64,000 nucleotides of DNA from the NCBI RefSeq assembly GCF_009807035.1, contig NZ_WUBI01000005.1:237624-301623 (forward strand). Reading direction: 5' to 3'. Position numbers and translations under genes: made by a program. Below the pieces are notes generated by a model. That model did no database searches and was not told where the DNA came from. It worked only from the letters and a program-made list of their open reading frames with translations. Shown one piece after another: positions 8,175-16,904 of this stretch; position 1 is the first letter of the stretch; each line of letters begins with the position of its first letter. Origin of the DNA: Paenibacillus dendrobii (GTDB lineage Bacteria > Bacillota > Bacilli > Paenibacillales > Paenibacillaceae).

Positions 8175-10274
8175 TTATTGCTGTTTTTTGGAAGCCTGCT
8201 TGCCTGCCGTTTCACCAATGGCATCCTGATTTTGCGGCTGTTTTTTCGGTACGCCGTCCAGCCCGTAAGCCTGATCATAGGCATCGAAAATCTTTCGGGC
8301 TATCGGGGCAGCACTGTACGCGCCGAATCCGCCTTCCGGAATGACTACCGCAACCGCCAGCTTCGGATTATTGCGCGGGGCATACGCAATGAAGACCCCG
8401 TTATCTATAAGGCCGTCTTTTCCTGAGTCCTGCTGCGATGTGCCGGTTTTTCTGGCAAAATCATATGGAAATCCGGCAAAAGCTTCGCTTACGTTCGTAT
8501 TCATTCCTTTTCGAATCAGCTTCCAATAAGAAGCGTCGAATTTAACCGTATTCAGCACTTCGCGTTTGTTTTGTTTAATTACCTTGCCGCTCGCATCCGT
8601 GATTTTGCTGACGATTTGCGGCTTGATGCGCGCGCCCTCATTCGCGAGCGTAGCTGTGTATTGGGCCAGCTGCAGCGGCGTATATCTGCCCATTTGACCG
8701 AAAGAACCATAGACAAGAGCAGCTTGGGGACTACCAACTTTGCTGTTCCGTTCCTTCGAATGAATATATTCCTTTCCCCCAAGCCATTCTTTCGGCAGAT
8801 CAATCTCTGTCGCTACCCCCAAACCAAAGTCCGTCATGTAATGATCCCAGATGCCGATTCCGTCATCCCCGTATTTCTTGTACAGCTTGTTGCCTATCAT
8901 GTCGACCATAAACACGTTGGAGGAATGCTCGATGGCGTCGGCAGGCGTGCGAAAATAGCCGTAGGGGTGTCCCTGGGAATTGCGGACGGGTTTTTGCTCC
9001 TTCCCAAAATAGGTGATCCCCGTGTCATTGTAAGTCGTAGTCGTCGTAATAAGCTTTTCATTTAATCCGACGAGCACGCTCAGCGGTTTAATCGTCGACC
9101 CGAGCAATACAGCTGAATCAAACTTATGTTTTGATTTGCCGGAGCTCAGCGGAGTAATGGCCCCATTTTGATAATTTCCGTTCAGTTTATTAAAGTCAGC
9201 CGTCGAGGCCGAACCCGTCCCCCATATGTTCGTGTCATAATCGGGAATGCTGGCCATCGCCACGATATTTCCCGTATCGACTTCCATGGCTACCGCGTAG
9301 CCGGTGACGGCTTCGGGATGCGTTTTGCCGGATACCGGATGGGAATGCAGCCAAAGCAACTGATCCTTAATGGCTTGCTCCGTTTTCAACTGGACATCTT
9401 TGTTGATCGTCAGCCAGACATCATTACCTTTGTCCGGCGCAACGATGTCCTCCACTTCCTCGGGAATATTGGCCGAGCTAACCGACATGACTTTATAGCC
9501 GTTTTTGCCTCTCAGTTCATCTTGAAAGGATAATTCGACGCCGTCAAAGCCGACAAGCTCATCCTTGGTATATGTATCTCCAGGTGCCGCCGTTCCTTCG
9601 GTGCTTTCAGCCCTTGCTTTATCGTAGACTTTTAGAATTTCCGTACTTTTAAAAGATTTGACATAACCAACCGTCTGGACGGCTACTGTATCCGGATCAT
9701 ACTGCCTGACCGTTTCTTCGATAATCTCAATCCCCGGAAAATCAGATTTATGCTCCATAAAATATTGGATTTCCTTCTGATTCAAATCCTTCTTAATGCG
9801 GCGGTGCACATATCCCTGATCCTGTTTGGACTCGAGATCCATCGCTTCCAGAACTTCTGCCGCAGTCATGGACGGGACGGAATGATTTTCGAACTTCTTA
9901 AAGGCCGCCGCCATCTGTTCGGCAATGTTCTCGATCTCCGGACGGTTCTTCTTGCCCTTTTCCGTTGCCTTGCTGTAATCCTTCATCAAAGTAATATACA
10001 GCGATTCGACAGGCTTCGAATACGCAAGCTTGACACCTGCGGCATCTAGAATATTACCACGGCTGGGCGGAAGGGGAATTTGCTTCGTATTTTGACTGGT
10101 TTCCTCTTCCGTCAGACTCGGAGCATCCATAAACTGAATGAATGCCAGGCGAACAATAACAATGCAAAAAACAACAAAAGTGCTAAAGAAAAACATATTG
10201 ATGCGCATATTCTGGCTTGATTTATTCTCAGCTTCTATATCCTCCGGCGATTTTGCAGACGTGAACAAGCTCAA
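8175..10274 (-). CDS. Class B penicillin-binding protein (PBP B of a tandem pair)
   Basis: A 699-residue transpeptidase paralogous to PBP A over its whole length: compare RINMFFFSTFVVF with RINLFFFSTFIIF at the anchor, and GKNGYK and WLHSHPVSGK in both. The motifs are STIK (Ser393), SSN (451-453) and KTG (609-611), all intact. The TTG at 10274 is chosen because it gives an N-terminus equal in length to PBP A and has GGGG 8 bases before it. An upstream ATG at 10358 would add 28 residues without similarity, in a region that looks like promoter (AT-rich, TATATTTTAAAAT-like). The C-terminal 40 residues (Gln/Lys-rich) differ most from PBP A. Functionally it should crosslink peptidoglycan at the outer face of the membrane. 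Confidence 0.9.
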   Translation of the reverse strand: MSLFTSAKSPEDIEAENKSSQNMRINMFFFSTFVVFCIVIVRLAFIQFMDAPSLTEEETSQNTKQIPLPPSRGNILDAAGVKLAYSKPVESLYITLMKDYSKATEKGKKNRPEIENIAEQMAAAFKKFENHSVPSMTAAEVLEAMDLESKQDQGYVHRRIKKDLNQKEIQYFMEHKSDFPGIEIIEETVRQYDPDTVAVQTVGYVKSFKSTEILKVYDKARAESTEGTAAPGDTYTKDELVGFDGVELSFQDELRGKNGYKVMSVSSANIPEEVEDIVAPDKGNDVWLTINKDVQLKTEQAIKDQLLWLHSHPVSGKTHPEAVTGYAVAMEVDTGNIVAMASIPDYDTNIWGTGSASTADFNKLNGNYQNGAITPLSSGKSKHKFDSAVLLGSTIKPLSVLVGLNEKLITTTTTYNDTGITYFGKEQKPVRNSQGHPYGYFRTPADAIEHSSNVFMVDMIGNKLYKKYGDDGIGIWDHYMTDFGLGVATEIDLPKEWLGGKEYIHSKERNSKVGSPQAALVYGSFGQMGRYTPLQLAQYTATLANEGARIKPQIVSKITDASGKVIKQNKREVLNTVKFDASYWKLIRKGMNTNVSEAFAGFPYDFARKTGTSQQDSGKDGLIDNGVFIAYAPRNNPKLAVAVVIPEGGFGAYSAAPIARKIFDAYDQAYGLDGVPKKQPQNQDAIGETAGKQASKKQQ

Positions 10275-10579
10275 AGTCCATTCCCCGTTTCTTTGAGATC
10301 CAATATTAACGCTCAACATATAAATTTTAACATATATACCCAGCATAAGGAAATTCATTTCCCGGGCTATAACCGTAAAATCATGTGATCAGGTAAGGGT
10401 CATCAATGGATTTGGAAGGGGAGCCGAAATGATGGGGAGGGAAACATAATGAACGGCCCAATCAGGATAGAAAGAACGCTGGAGTCAGCCCTAGACGCGG
10501 GCCGGCATGGTGGCAGTTTAAATGATACTTGCGGGCCCGCTTCTCTGGTGAATTGATGTGATAAAGTGATGCAAGAATG
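10275..10579. other. Intergenic region upstream of PBP B
   Basis: This stretch should hold the PBP B promoter on the minus strand (AT-rich near 10300-10345; no clean -35/-10 pair identified). The rest holds a possible 35-codon reading frame on the plus strand (listed separately). It also holds the complementary heptamers GCGGGCC and GGCCCGC near 10498-10540, which have no T-run and may be a weak 3' hairpin for the WYL gene. Confidence 0.4.
10449..10556 (+). CDS. Possible 35-residue small protein
   Basis: ATG 10449 follows GGGGAGGG at a good distance (7 bases), and the frame stays open for 35 codons to TGA 10554-10556. The peptide contains Arg, Asp, Gly and one Cys and has no membrane helix. 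A five-codon mini frame ending in ATAATG overlaps its start. Nothing else supports it, and the region also contains an inverted repeat that could be its real purpose. Confidence 0.22.
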   Translation: MNGPIRIERTLESALDAGRHGGSLNDTCGPASLVN

Positions 10580-11545
10580 TCACCCATACACCGCAAGCCA
10601 TTTTTTCAATTGATGTTTCATCATTTCACGGTACTGAACGGGTTCAAGAATTTCCGCTTCAGATCCATATTGAGACAACCAGCTCAGAAATTCGCGAACA
10701 TCCGAAATCGTAAGATCAATGATTATGCTTCCATCCGTTGCGGCCGTTTCTGCTATCGGGGTAATAAACGTCTTCTCCTTGTACTTCGGAATGACCGCCG
10801 AGGAGAGTCTGATCTTAAATGCTACCGATTCTTCTTCTTTCCCACGAAAATAGTTCTGCCATTCTTGCTGTGTATGGGTATGTACTTTAATAAAGACATC
10901 GTCCAGGACAACGACCCGCTCAAAACGGTTCAGACGGTAAGTATACATTTCACCCGTATTGTGGTTGCGTCCGACCAAATAAAAGCGGCGTTGCCACGGA
11001 ATCAGCAGGTAAGGATCTATTTTACCGTAAAGAAGCTCATTTCGCTCCGGAATATAATATTCGGCCTGTATGATCTGCTGGGACAATGTTGCTAGTAAAA
11101 TCGGCATAAGATACTCAGACTGCTCCTCCCCGGACTGCGTGCTCACCGTTTTCCCCGGCTGGTGATGCTCTCCTTCCTGTAGCTCGGTTTCCATTCGGTC
11201 CACTTTCTGTTTATGATAGGCTGCCATAACCTTCTCGTAGGCTCCTTCGAATCCTTCCGGAAGCAAAGGCTTGATCTGATTCATTACCTGGGCGACAGTC
11301 GTGAACGCCTCAAGCTCATCCTCAGTCCAGTCGAAGGGATATAAAGCAAAGCGGCCGATGAACTGATACCCTTTTCCGTATCCGAGATGGGTTATAGGTA
11401 TGTGCATGGCACTAAGGGCTTCCATATCACGGTAAATGGTTCGTTCGCTGGTACTGCATCTTTCAGCCAACTCTCTGGCCAGTATCCCCGGTTTAGCTTG
11501 TACTAGTGTAATAATGCGCATTAAACGAATTAATCTGTCAGTCAT
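10580..11545 (-). CDS. HTH / WYL-domain transcriptional regulator (YafY type)
   Basis: A 321-residue DNA-binding protein. Residues 1-60 form a winged helix of the HTH_11/DeoR-like kind (recognition helix in CSTSERTIYRDMEAL). A WYL ligand-binding domain (about residues 150-235) and a WCX-type C-terminal extension (about 240-320) follow. WYL proteins sense nucleic-acid fragments or nucleotides in some known cases and often control defence or stress genes, but no defence gene is next to this one. The start ATG is preceded by the purine-rich AGGAGAATCCAC. The neighbour upstream on the same strand (11805-12503) ends ~260 bases before it. Confidence 0.87.
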   Translation of the reverse strand: MTDRLIRLMRIITLVQAKPGILARELAERCSTSERTIYRDMEALSAMHIPITHLGYGKGYQFIGRFALYPFDWTEDELEAFTTVAQVMNQIKPLLPEGFEGAYEKVMAAYHKQKVDRMETELQEGEHHQPGKTVSTQSGEEQSEYLMPILLATLSQQIIQAEYYIPERNELLYGKIDPYLLIPWQRRFYLVGRNHNTGEMYTYRLNRFERVVVLDDVFIKVHTHTQQEWQNYFRGKEEESVAFKIRLSSAVIPKYKEKTFITPIAETAATDGSIIIDLTISDVREFLSWLSQYGSEAEILEPVQYREMMKHQLKKWLAVYG

Positions 11546-11804
11546 GTGGATTCTCCTAGCTCATATAGTAAATTAGACTCATGTTAAAATTGCGTGATGT
11601 AGTCCATTCGACTTGTAGCAAAGCGAATCCTGCCTAAAAAACCCTGTCCTGTTTGCTCCTCCAGACGTATGTTTCAGACTGGTTTCTTCGAAGTTACGAA
11701 AAGAATTGAACACACATAAAATGAACTAAGGTTAATTCTGCTTGTCTCGTGAAAGATGAAGTCATACAGAAGAAAGTTACCTTTTCTTTGGTCCATTCAG
11801 TAAC

Positions 11805-12503
11805 TCAAAAGTTTTTGATTTTTAACACCTTGCGATTTCGATACGTACTAACATAGTGCTCGCTGAGCTGATAAAGCATGTCAGCCTCTTCCAGCAAACG
11901 TGTATCCGTGAAACGCGCAGCTTCAATCAGGAGCTCATCGCCCTTTCGCCGAAGCAGCCACTCTCCTTGATCAATATCGCCGAATTCGAATAGCTGAATA
12001 GCCTTTTTCAGTACGGTCTGGGTTTCCAAAAGCTTGACATGCTTTCGCACATGGAAATCTTCCGGCTGCTGTAAAAGACCTGTATGATACGTGTAATTCA
12101 TATATAATTCCTTCACGGGAAGTTCCTTAATGCGCTCTTTGTTCTTTTCCTTGAATTTCCATTGTGCAGACAAAACGCCATGCATGCCGGCATTTTGGGC
12201 TTGAAGAGCAAGTTCGATGGCTATAAACTGCTTTACACCATCGTACAGATGACCGAGAGGAATCATGATTGACTGTCCCAGGTTTTTCATTGCCTTCGCT
12301 CCGTGAACGCGGACCAGAGAAACTTGCGGTTCAAACCATAAATGCAGCTGCACATCTTGGGCGATCAGTTTGGGTGTATTTCTCTTTCTTGATTGACGGA
12401 AGGATCCCCCATACCATTCAACCAACAAAATGACTTTATTGGAGCCGCTTGCAAAGATATGACTGCGGTTCCATGTAAAATTTTCCTGAATACCTGACTG
12501 CAT
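11805..12503 (-). CDS. Unknown protein resembling the C-terminal tail of vWA-domain proteins; LexA box upstream
   Basis: 232 residues; the start ATG 12503 is well placed behind AAGGGGTGA. I do not recognise a named family. The order of elements recalls the part of bacterial von Willebrand A proteins that follows the vWA domain. First comes a beta-rich segment (about residues 37-130, with AQDVQLHLWF and PLGHLYDGVKQFIAIEL strands). Then comes a helical tail (FGDIDQGEWLLRRKGDELL) like the helical repeats of those proteins. The N-terminal strand (SNKVILLVEW) also fits, but the ~180-residue vWA domain with its DxSxS metal site is missing between them. It has no signal peptide. A perfect-consensus LexA box 65-78 bases upstream suggests induction by DNA damage. 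Confidence 0.6.
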   Translation of the reverse strand: MQSGIQENFTWNRSHIFASGSNKVILLVEWYGGSFRQSRKRNTPKLIAQDVQLHLWFEPQVSLVRVHGAKAMKNLGQSIMIPLGHLYDGVKQFIAIELALQAQNAGMHGVLSAQWKFKEKNKERIKELPVKELYMNYTYHTGLLQQPEDFHVRKHVKLLETQTVLKKAIQLFEFGDIDQGEWLLRRKGDELLIEAARFTDTRLLEEADMLYQLSEHYVSTYRNRKVLKIKNF

Positions 12504-12567
12504 GGATTTCACCCCTTTTCTTGTCATCTTTATATCGTACCAATACGCGCTGACATCATAGTGTCAC

Positions 12568-12581
12568 GGAACATACGTTCG
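12568..12581 (-). promoter_or_regulatory. LexA (SOS) box
   Basis: Read on the minus strand the site is CGAACGTATGTTCC. It matches every position of the Gram-positive LexA/DinR consensus CGAACRNRYGTTYC. A TATGAT hexamer (possible -10) lies 8 bases downstream of it on the same strand, so a bound LexA would overlap the -35/spacer region of the gene at 11805-12503. Confidence 0.75.
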
Positions 12582-12826
12582 TACGATATATTTCCTACAT
12601 CCTACCATAATTTCTTCGAAATTTGAGTCATTCGTTGTATTCTTAAGCTTTAATTCCCCCCATCCTCGACAAAATGCGTAAAAAGACCTACACAAAACCT
12701 CTTATAGTATATAAGAACTACACCTAAATATATGTCGAAATATGTAACAAAGGCATGAAAAAACCGTTTTATTTTATTTATACGCAAATTTTTTCTCTTG
12801 TCCACTTGCACGGTTCCAGAAAATTA

Positions 12827-12862
12827 CAAAAAACCCGTAATCCAGATGGATCACGGGTTTTT
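12827..12862. terminator. Bidirectional intrinsic terminator
   Basis: Stem AAAACCCGTAATCC / GGATCACGGGTTTT with one mismatch and an AGAT loop. It has a T6 run on the minus strand and T5 on the plus strand, and lies 30 bases past the stop of the 52-residue gene. Confidence 0.82.
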
Positions 12863-12892
12863 ATCGCCTGGTTATGATATTATGATACAAAA

Positions 12893-13051
12893 TCAGCTGA
12901 TTGCTGCACCCACTCCAGGTTCAGACGGCTTACCCGTCGGTTCATGTGTAAGCACCGGTGCGTATGTTACTTTATCGATCCAAATCTCCCGTCCCACGGG
13001 CTTGCCGTTTACGGTGATCAGCATTTTTTTGTATTGTTGTTCTTTTTCCAT
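12893..13051 (-). CDS. Small protein of unknown function (52 aa)
   Basis: ATG 13051 lies 9 bases after AAAGGAG, which is better placed than an upstream in-frame ATG at 13096. After a charged Lys/Glu/Gln start the peptide has LITVNGKPVGREIWIDKV. This strand pattern resembles single repeats of copper-amine-oxidase-like or stalk domains (VNGK...VxYVPL), and a Pro/Gly-rich tail follows. No signal peptide or membrane helix is visible. A good terminator follows. The domain likeness is weak and no function is claimed. Confidence 0.6.
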   Translation of the reverse strand: MEKEQQYKKMLITVNGKPVGREIWIDKVTYAPVLTHEPTGKPSEPGVGAAIS

Positions 13052-13333
13052 TTCAATCTTCTCCTTTAACTTTGCATAGCCTGTGCTGCAGTCCATTCGT
13101 CGGCCTCAGCCTAATCTATGTTTATGAGTGTATTTTTTAATAGATGAAGTTCTCGGGAACGAACTCATATGTGAACGGGATTCTCGCGGCTACTTACTAG
13201 ATATACCCTCTGAGAGCCATTCCTAAACTTTGAATACTTTATTCATCTCGATCCTTATCAATCAAATGCAAATACTTTGGGGTAATATTAGGTAACCAGG
13301 CATGTTTCATATTATGCGGCGGGTGGTGAACAT

Positions 13334-13780
13334 ATGAAAAAAAATCAAAAACTTTATCATAGATCTTCTTTTCGACAAATCAGCATGCTTGTCATCATGA
13401 TTTTCGGCTTGTTCCTTACGGGCTCATTTGCCCATGCGAATTATTTTGACGATTTCTATAATGGAGTGGAAAAATTCTCCGATCTGCCAGGCCAGGTCAA
13501 TCAGCTGAAACAGAATTACCAAGAGACCCTCGATGAGCTGGAACGAACAAAGCAAAGCGCAAAAGCCTTCGAGGAACAAAACGCGCAGCTCGTGGAACAG
13601 AACCGTCAACTGGCTGAAACTGTAGATCAATTGAAGGAAGTTAATGAGCTCAAGGATGCCAAGACCCATAAATTCAAAATCATGCTGATTACCGTTATCC
13701 TGCTCGTAGTAGGATATTTCGTCATCATTCGGGTTATCCGTTTCGCCATGCGGCAATCCAACCGGAGAAACCGATTGTAG
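13334..13780 (+). CDS. Membrane-anchored coiled-coil protein, unknown function
   Basis: 148 residues. The N-terminus is basic, then hydrophobic, and ends in AHA-N, a plausible signal peptidase site after residue 35. Residues ~47-112 are a strongly predicted coiled coil (heptads in LDELERTKQSAKAFEEQ and further Gln/Glu-rich turns). A single membrane helix (~116-137) is followed by a basic tail (RQSNRRNRL), so the coiled coil would lie outside and the tail inside. The start ATG follows GGTGGTGAAC. Only 33 bases separate it from the AIM24 gene, so they are probably co-transcribed. I know no family for it. Confidence 0.8.
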   Translation: MKKNQKLYHRSSFRQISMLVIMIFGLFLTGSFAHANYFDDFYNGVEKFSDLPGQVNQLKQNYQETLDELERTKQSAKAFEEQNAQLVEQNRQLAETVDQLKEVNELKDAKTHKFKIMLITVILLVVGYFVIIRVIRFAMRQSNRRNRL

Positions 13781-13813
13781 ATTCAATGACATGCTGAAAG
13801 GAGGAGAGCTTAG

Positions 13814-14515
13814 TTGAATATCGGAATCCGGGAATCCGGGGGAGGGAATGGACAAGCAGTGGATTTCTCGCTTGGAGAAGGAGAAGCCATGCATATTCTT
13901 CATCCGGAGCAAATTCTAACCTACCGAGGTCCCTCCGACGGTCGCAGTGACCGCCTGATGAATGTAAAGGGAATGTATCGAAAAAAGAGGCTGATTCAAG
14001 CAGATATGAGCGGTCCCTGCCAGTTTACTGCCGCGGTACCTCCTGGTTTTGCCATTAAGGCAGTTGAACTGAAAGATTACAGCGATCTGCTCTATGATTT
14101 TCGTAATCTTTTCTTTTACAGCTCGGGCATCGAGATGCATACCCGGATATTAAAAATCAAAAATATGCTGATCACGAAAGATGCAGTGAAAATGAAATTT
14201 TCCGGCGCGGGTACGGTCGGATTATTGACCGAAGGCGCTGTCTACGAAGCGGAGCTGCATCCCTCCGAACCGCTATATGTCGATGCTGGCAGTCTGGTAG
14301 CTTATCCTGAGAATGCCAGGCTCGAACTGACCGTCTACGGCAATACGCTGGCCAGCCAGCGCATGAATTATCACTGGAAAATGACCGGATCCGGTACGGT
14401 ATTGTATCATGCCGGTCAGCAGACCAGCCGCTTGCAACAGGAAATGGAGCAAGACGGTTTATTGAAAAGAATTTTGCGTGAAGTGATTCCATTCGGCGGT
14501 GTGATTATCAAATAA
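13814..14515 (+). CDS. AIM24 family protein
   Basis: A 233-residue protein of the AIM24 (DUF124) family, whose members form a beta-rich single-stranded beta-helix-like fold and whose biochemical role in bacteria is unclear. Supporting segments are the successive Gly-rich strands GAGTVGLLTEG, YVDAGSLVAYPEN and the C-terminal SGTVLYHAG. The start is TTG 13814 behind a strong AAAGGAGGAGAG. The gene follows the coiled-coil membrane protein at 33 bases, which hints at a joint envelope role. The N-terminal Gly-rich stretch (ESGGGN) may be disordered. Confidence 0.82.
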   Translation: MNIGIRESGGGNGQAVDFSLGEGEAMHILHPEQILTYRGPSDGRSDRLMNVKGMYRKKRLIQADMSGPCQFTAAVPPGFAIKAVELKDYSDLLYDFRNLFFYSSGIEMHTRILKIKNMLITKDAVKMKFSGAGTVGLLTEGAVYEAELHPSEPLYVDAGSLVAYPENARLELTVYGNTLASQRMNYHWKMTGSGTVLYHAGQQTSRLQQEMEQDGLLKRILREVIPFGGVIIK

Positions 14516-14582
14516 GGGTATACGCATCGCCTTTTTCTGTCATATAATCTCTTTATCCATTTGATGAGAGCAGGAGGTTTAT

Positions 14583-15848
14583 ATGTCAGTTCCTACCCTA
14601 AACAGCGCGGCTCCGCAAAAAGAACGGCAGCCACTTGCCGGTTCCGATGCCAGCGCTACCGTCTTTCGTATACTGGTTGCAATCAGTCTCGTGCATCTGT
14701 TTAACGATTCGATTCAATCGGTAATCCCGGCCATCTTTCCTATTCTGAGATCTTCCATGCACCTGAATTATACGCAGATCGGGTGGATATCGTTTGCCAT
14801 AAACTTTACTTCGTCCATCATGCAGCCCGTCGTCGGCTGGTTTGCAGACCGTAAACCGACACCCGCCCTTTTACCGATCGGGATGGGCTTCACCTTTACG
14901 GGCATGCTTTTGATGGCCTTCGCGGATACATACCCGGCAGTGCTGTTGGCTGTCGTATTCGTTGGTCTTGGCTCGGCAGCTTTCCATCCGGAGGGCTCCA
15001 GAGTATCCCATATGGCATCAGGTTCGCGCAGAGGTCTCGCCCAGTCCATTTTCCAGGTCGGAGGCAACGCAGGACAATCCCTTGCGCCGATGCTGACCAT
15101 GTGGATCTTCATTCCGCTGGGTCTCTTCGGAGCGATCTGGTTCACGCTCGTTGCCGCTGCAGGCATTGCCGTACAGATCTATGTTGCCAGATGGTATGGC
15201 CGAAAGCTCCAAAGCGGCGCACAAGTGAAGAAAAAGGCGGCGGCACGACAGCTGAAGCCCGAGGTGCGTTCTAAAGTCCGGTTCGCCATTGTCATGCTCA
15301 TTCTGCTTGTCTTTGTCCGGTCTTGGTACAGTTCCTCTATCAGCACCTTCTTCCCGTTCTACCTGATTGATCATTACGGATTAAGCGTGAATGACGCCCA
15401 AATCTTTATCTTTCTCTTTCTCGGTGCGGGAGCGGTCGGTACCTTCTTCGGCGGTCCGCTCGCTGACCGCTTCGGTAAACGGAATATGATATTCGCATCC
15501 ATGGCGCTTGCCGCCCCGCTCGCCCTGCTGCTTCCGCATGTCGGTTTGTGGGGAGCAGGGATACTGCTCGCACTGATTGGCCTGATCGTCTTCTCAAGCT
15601 TCTCGGTGACCGTCGTTTATGCCCAAATGCTCTTTCCCGGTAAAATCGGCACGGTTTCCGGGCTGATCACTGGTCTTGCTTTTGGACTTGGCGGTCTCGG
15701 AGCGCTCGTTCTTGGCAAATGGATCGATATGGCTGGCGTCAATACTGTTATGACCATTTGCAGCTTCCTGCCGATCCTCGGCATCCTGACCTTCCTGCTG
15801 CCATCGGATAAGCTTCTGAACCGCTGGTCCAGCGGAAACGGGGAGTAA
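14583..15848 (+). CDS. MFS transporter, fosmidomycin resistance (Fsr) type
   Basis: A 421-residue major facilitator with twelve membrane segments. The opening VHLFNDSIQSVIPAIFPIL, the GWFADRKPTP loop (motif A), and the FHPEGSRVSH and GGNAGQSLAP segments are characteristic of the Fsr branch, known for proton-driven export of fosmidomycin and related small molecules. The loop between helices 6 and 7 is short and basic (KKKAAARQ). A second motif A-like loop (GPLADRFGKRN) opens the C-terminal half. ATG 14583 follows AGGAGG. A TATAAT at 14543-14548 suggests its own promoter after the AIM24 gene. True substrate unknown. Confidence 0.88.
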   Translation: MSVPTLNSAAPQKERQPLAGSDASATVFRILVAISLVHLFNDSIQSVIPAIFPILRSSMHLNYTQIGWISFAINFTSSIMQPVVGWFADRKPTPALLPIGMGFTFTGMLLMAFADTYPAVLLAVVFVGLGSAAFHPEGSRVSHMASGSRRGLAQSIFQVGGNAGQSLAPMLTMWIFIPLGLFGAIWFTLVAAAGIAVQIYVARWYGRKLQSGAQVKKKAAARQLKPEVRSKVRFAIVMLILLVFVRSWYSSSISTFFPFYLIDHYGLSVNDAQIFIFLFLGAGAVGTFFGGPLADRFGKRNMIFASMALAAPLALLLPHVGLWGAGILLALIGLIVFSSFSVTVVYAQMLFPGKIGTVSGLITGLAFGLGGLGALVLGKWIDMAGVNTVMTICSFLPILGILTFLLPSDKLLNRWSSGNGE

Positions 15849-15860
15849 CGAAACCATAAA

Positions 15861-15915
15861 GCCCTCAAACTCGTCCGGCGGTTTACTCCGCCAGACGGAC
15901 TCGAGGGCTTTTTTA
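15861..15915 (+). terminator. Intrinsic terminator of the Fsr-like gene
   Basis: A long imperfect stem (GCCCTC...GAGGGC with an inner CGTCCGGCGG/CCGCCAGACG) is followed by T6. It overlaps the 3' end of the convergent EcsC gene and could serve both. Confidence 0.85.
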
Positions 15916-16782
15916 TATTTTATTCGAATTCTCTTTCAGCCTCGCAAGAATTCTTCGCTTCCGATATAGCATTTTTCCCGCCTCCGCTACATCTTCCATC
16001 GTCCCCTTATTACTGATCGAACCGAACAAAATCCCGGCAACCGGCACAAGCTGGAACAGCTTTTTCCAGCCGAAGCTGTCCCGGTACGTTTGGACGACTT
16101 CACGCCAGCCTTGTATCTGCGAGAATACCTGCAGAGATTTATCCTCTTGCTCGAAATCTGCAAGCTCATCCAGCACTGCCTTTTTGCCGACGATATCGGC
16201 GGAAGCGAACTGCAGGCATTTGACGATAAACACCCTTTCCTGCTCCGAACGCGGATCGTAACCGTAGCATAGAGCCATTTCCTGCAACACCTTCAATGAT
16301 AAGCCCAGCACCATCGGAATATCCACGGCCAGCGTAAACACGCCTCCGATACCGGTCGTAGCCCCCTGCGCCGCAGCGAACTTGACGCGGCGGCCGATCA
16401 GTTCATCCGCCGTCCGATCCATGACCTCAAGCGGCAGATGGGTGGCTTGTTCCAGCGTCAGATCATTCGTCTTCCCGCCATAATCACGTTCTTGCGACTT
16501 GCGCGCTTCTTCGCTCAGGGAGACCCGGGAGGCAGCTTGAAGCAGCTTCAACACGCTTTTTTCCTGGACGAGATACTGTCCTCCGGTTTGCAGAAACCGC
16601 CCCACCTCCCCGAGCGCATCGCCAAGCTTATCCCGAATCCGTTTCGGAGTCAGCTTGTCCAGCAACAGGAACGGTAACCGGCTTAGCTTCTCCCAGAACC
16701 ACGCCTGCTTCTGATCCTTTTCCCACGCTTCGATTTTCTTCAGTTCTCCCGATAAATAAGCGCTATCTTCCACGGCTTCCAT
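15913..16782 (-). CDS. EcsC family protein
   Basis: A 289-residue member of the EcsC family (named after the third gene of the Bacillus ecs operon; activity unknown). The diagnostic centre is present: GATTGIGGVFTLAVDIPM, followed by GLSLKVLQEMALCYGYDP. Two amphipathic-to-hydrophobic segments suggest membrane association. ATG 16782 is preferred over an in-frame GTG at 16791 because AGAGAGGTG is 6 bases before it. The gene stands alone; no EcsA/EcsB transporter genes are nearby. Confidence 0.83.
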   Translation of the reverse strand: MEAVEDSAYLSGELKKIEAWEKDQKQAWFWEKLSRLPFLLLDKLTPKRIRDKLGDALGEVGRFLQTGGQYLVQEKSVLKLLQAASRVSLSEEARKSQERDYGGKTNDLTLEQATHLPLEVMDRTADELIGRRVKFAAAQGATTGIGGVFTLAVDIPMVLGLSLKVLQEMALCYGYDPRSEQERVFIVKCLQFASADIVGKKAVLDELADFEQEDKSLQVFSQIQGWREVVQTYRDSFGWKKLFQLVPVAGILFGSISNKGTMEDVAEAGKMLYRKRRILARLKENSNKI

Positions 16783-16904
16783 GATGAACACCTCTCTCGT
16801 CCGACTCCGCTTCCGTCGGATATGATAACTGCCTGTTTTTGCACGGGTAATGGGCTTTCGGTTGGGAAATACTTACGAGAGTATACCAGTCACCACCCGT
16901 ATCA

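Noticed and set aside
13130..13190. Second LexA box near GGAACGAAC/GTGAAC
   Set aside because: Contains GAAC and GTGAAC strings but not the inverted GAAC-N4-GTTC arrangement.
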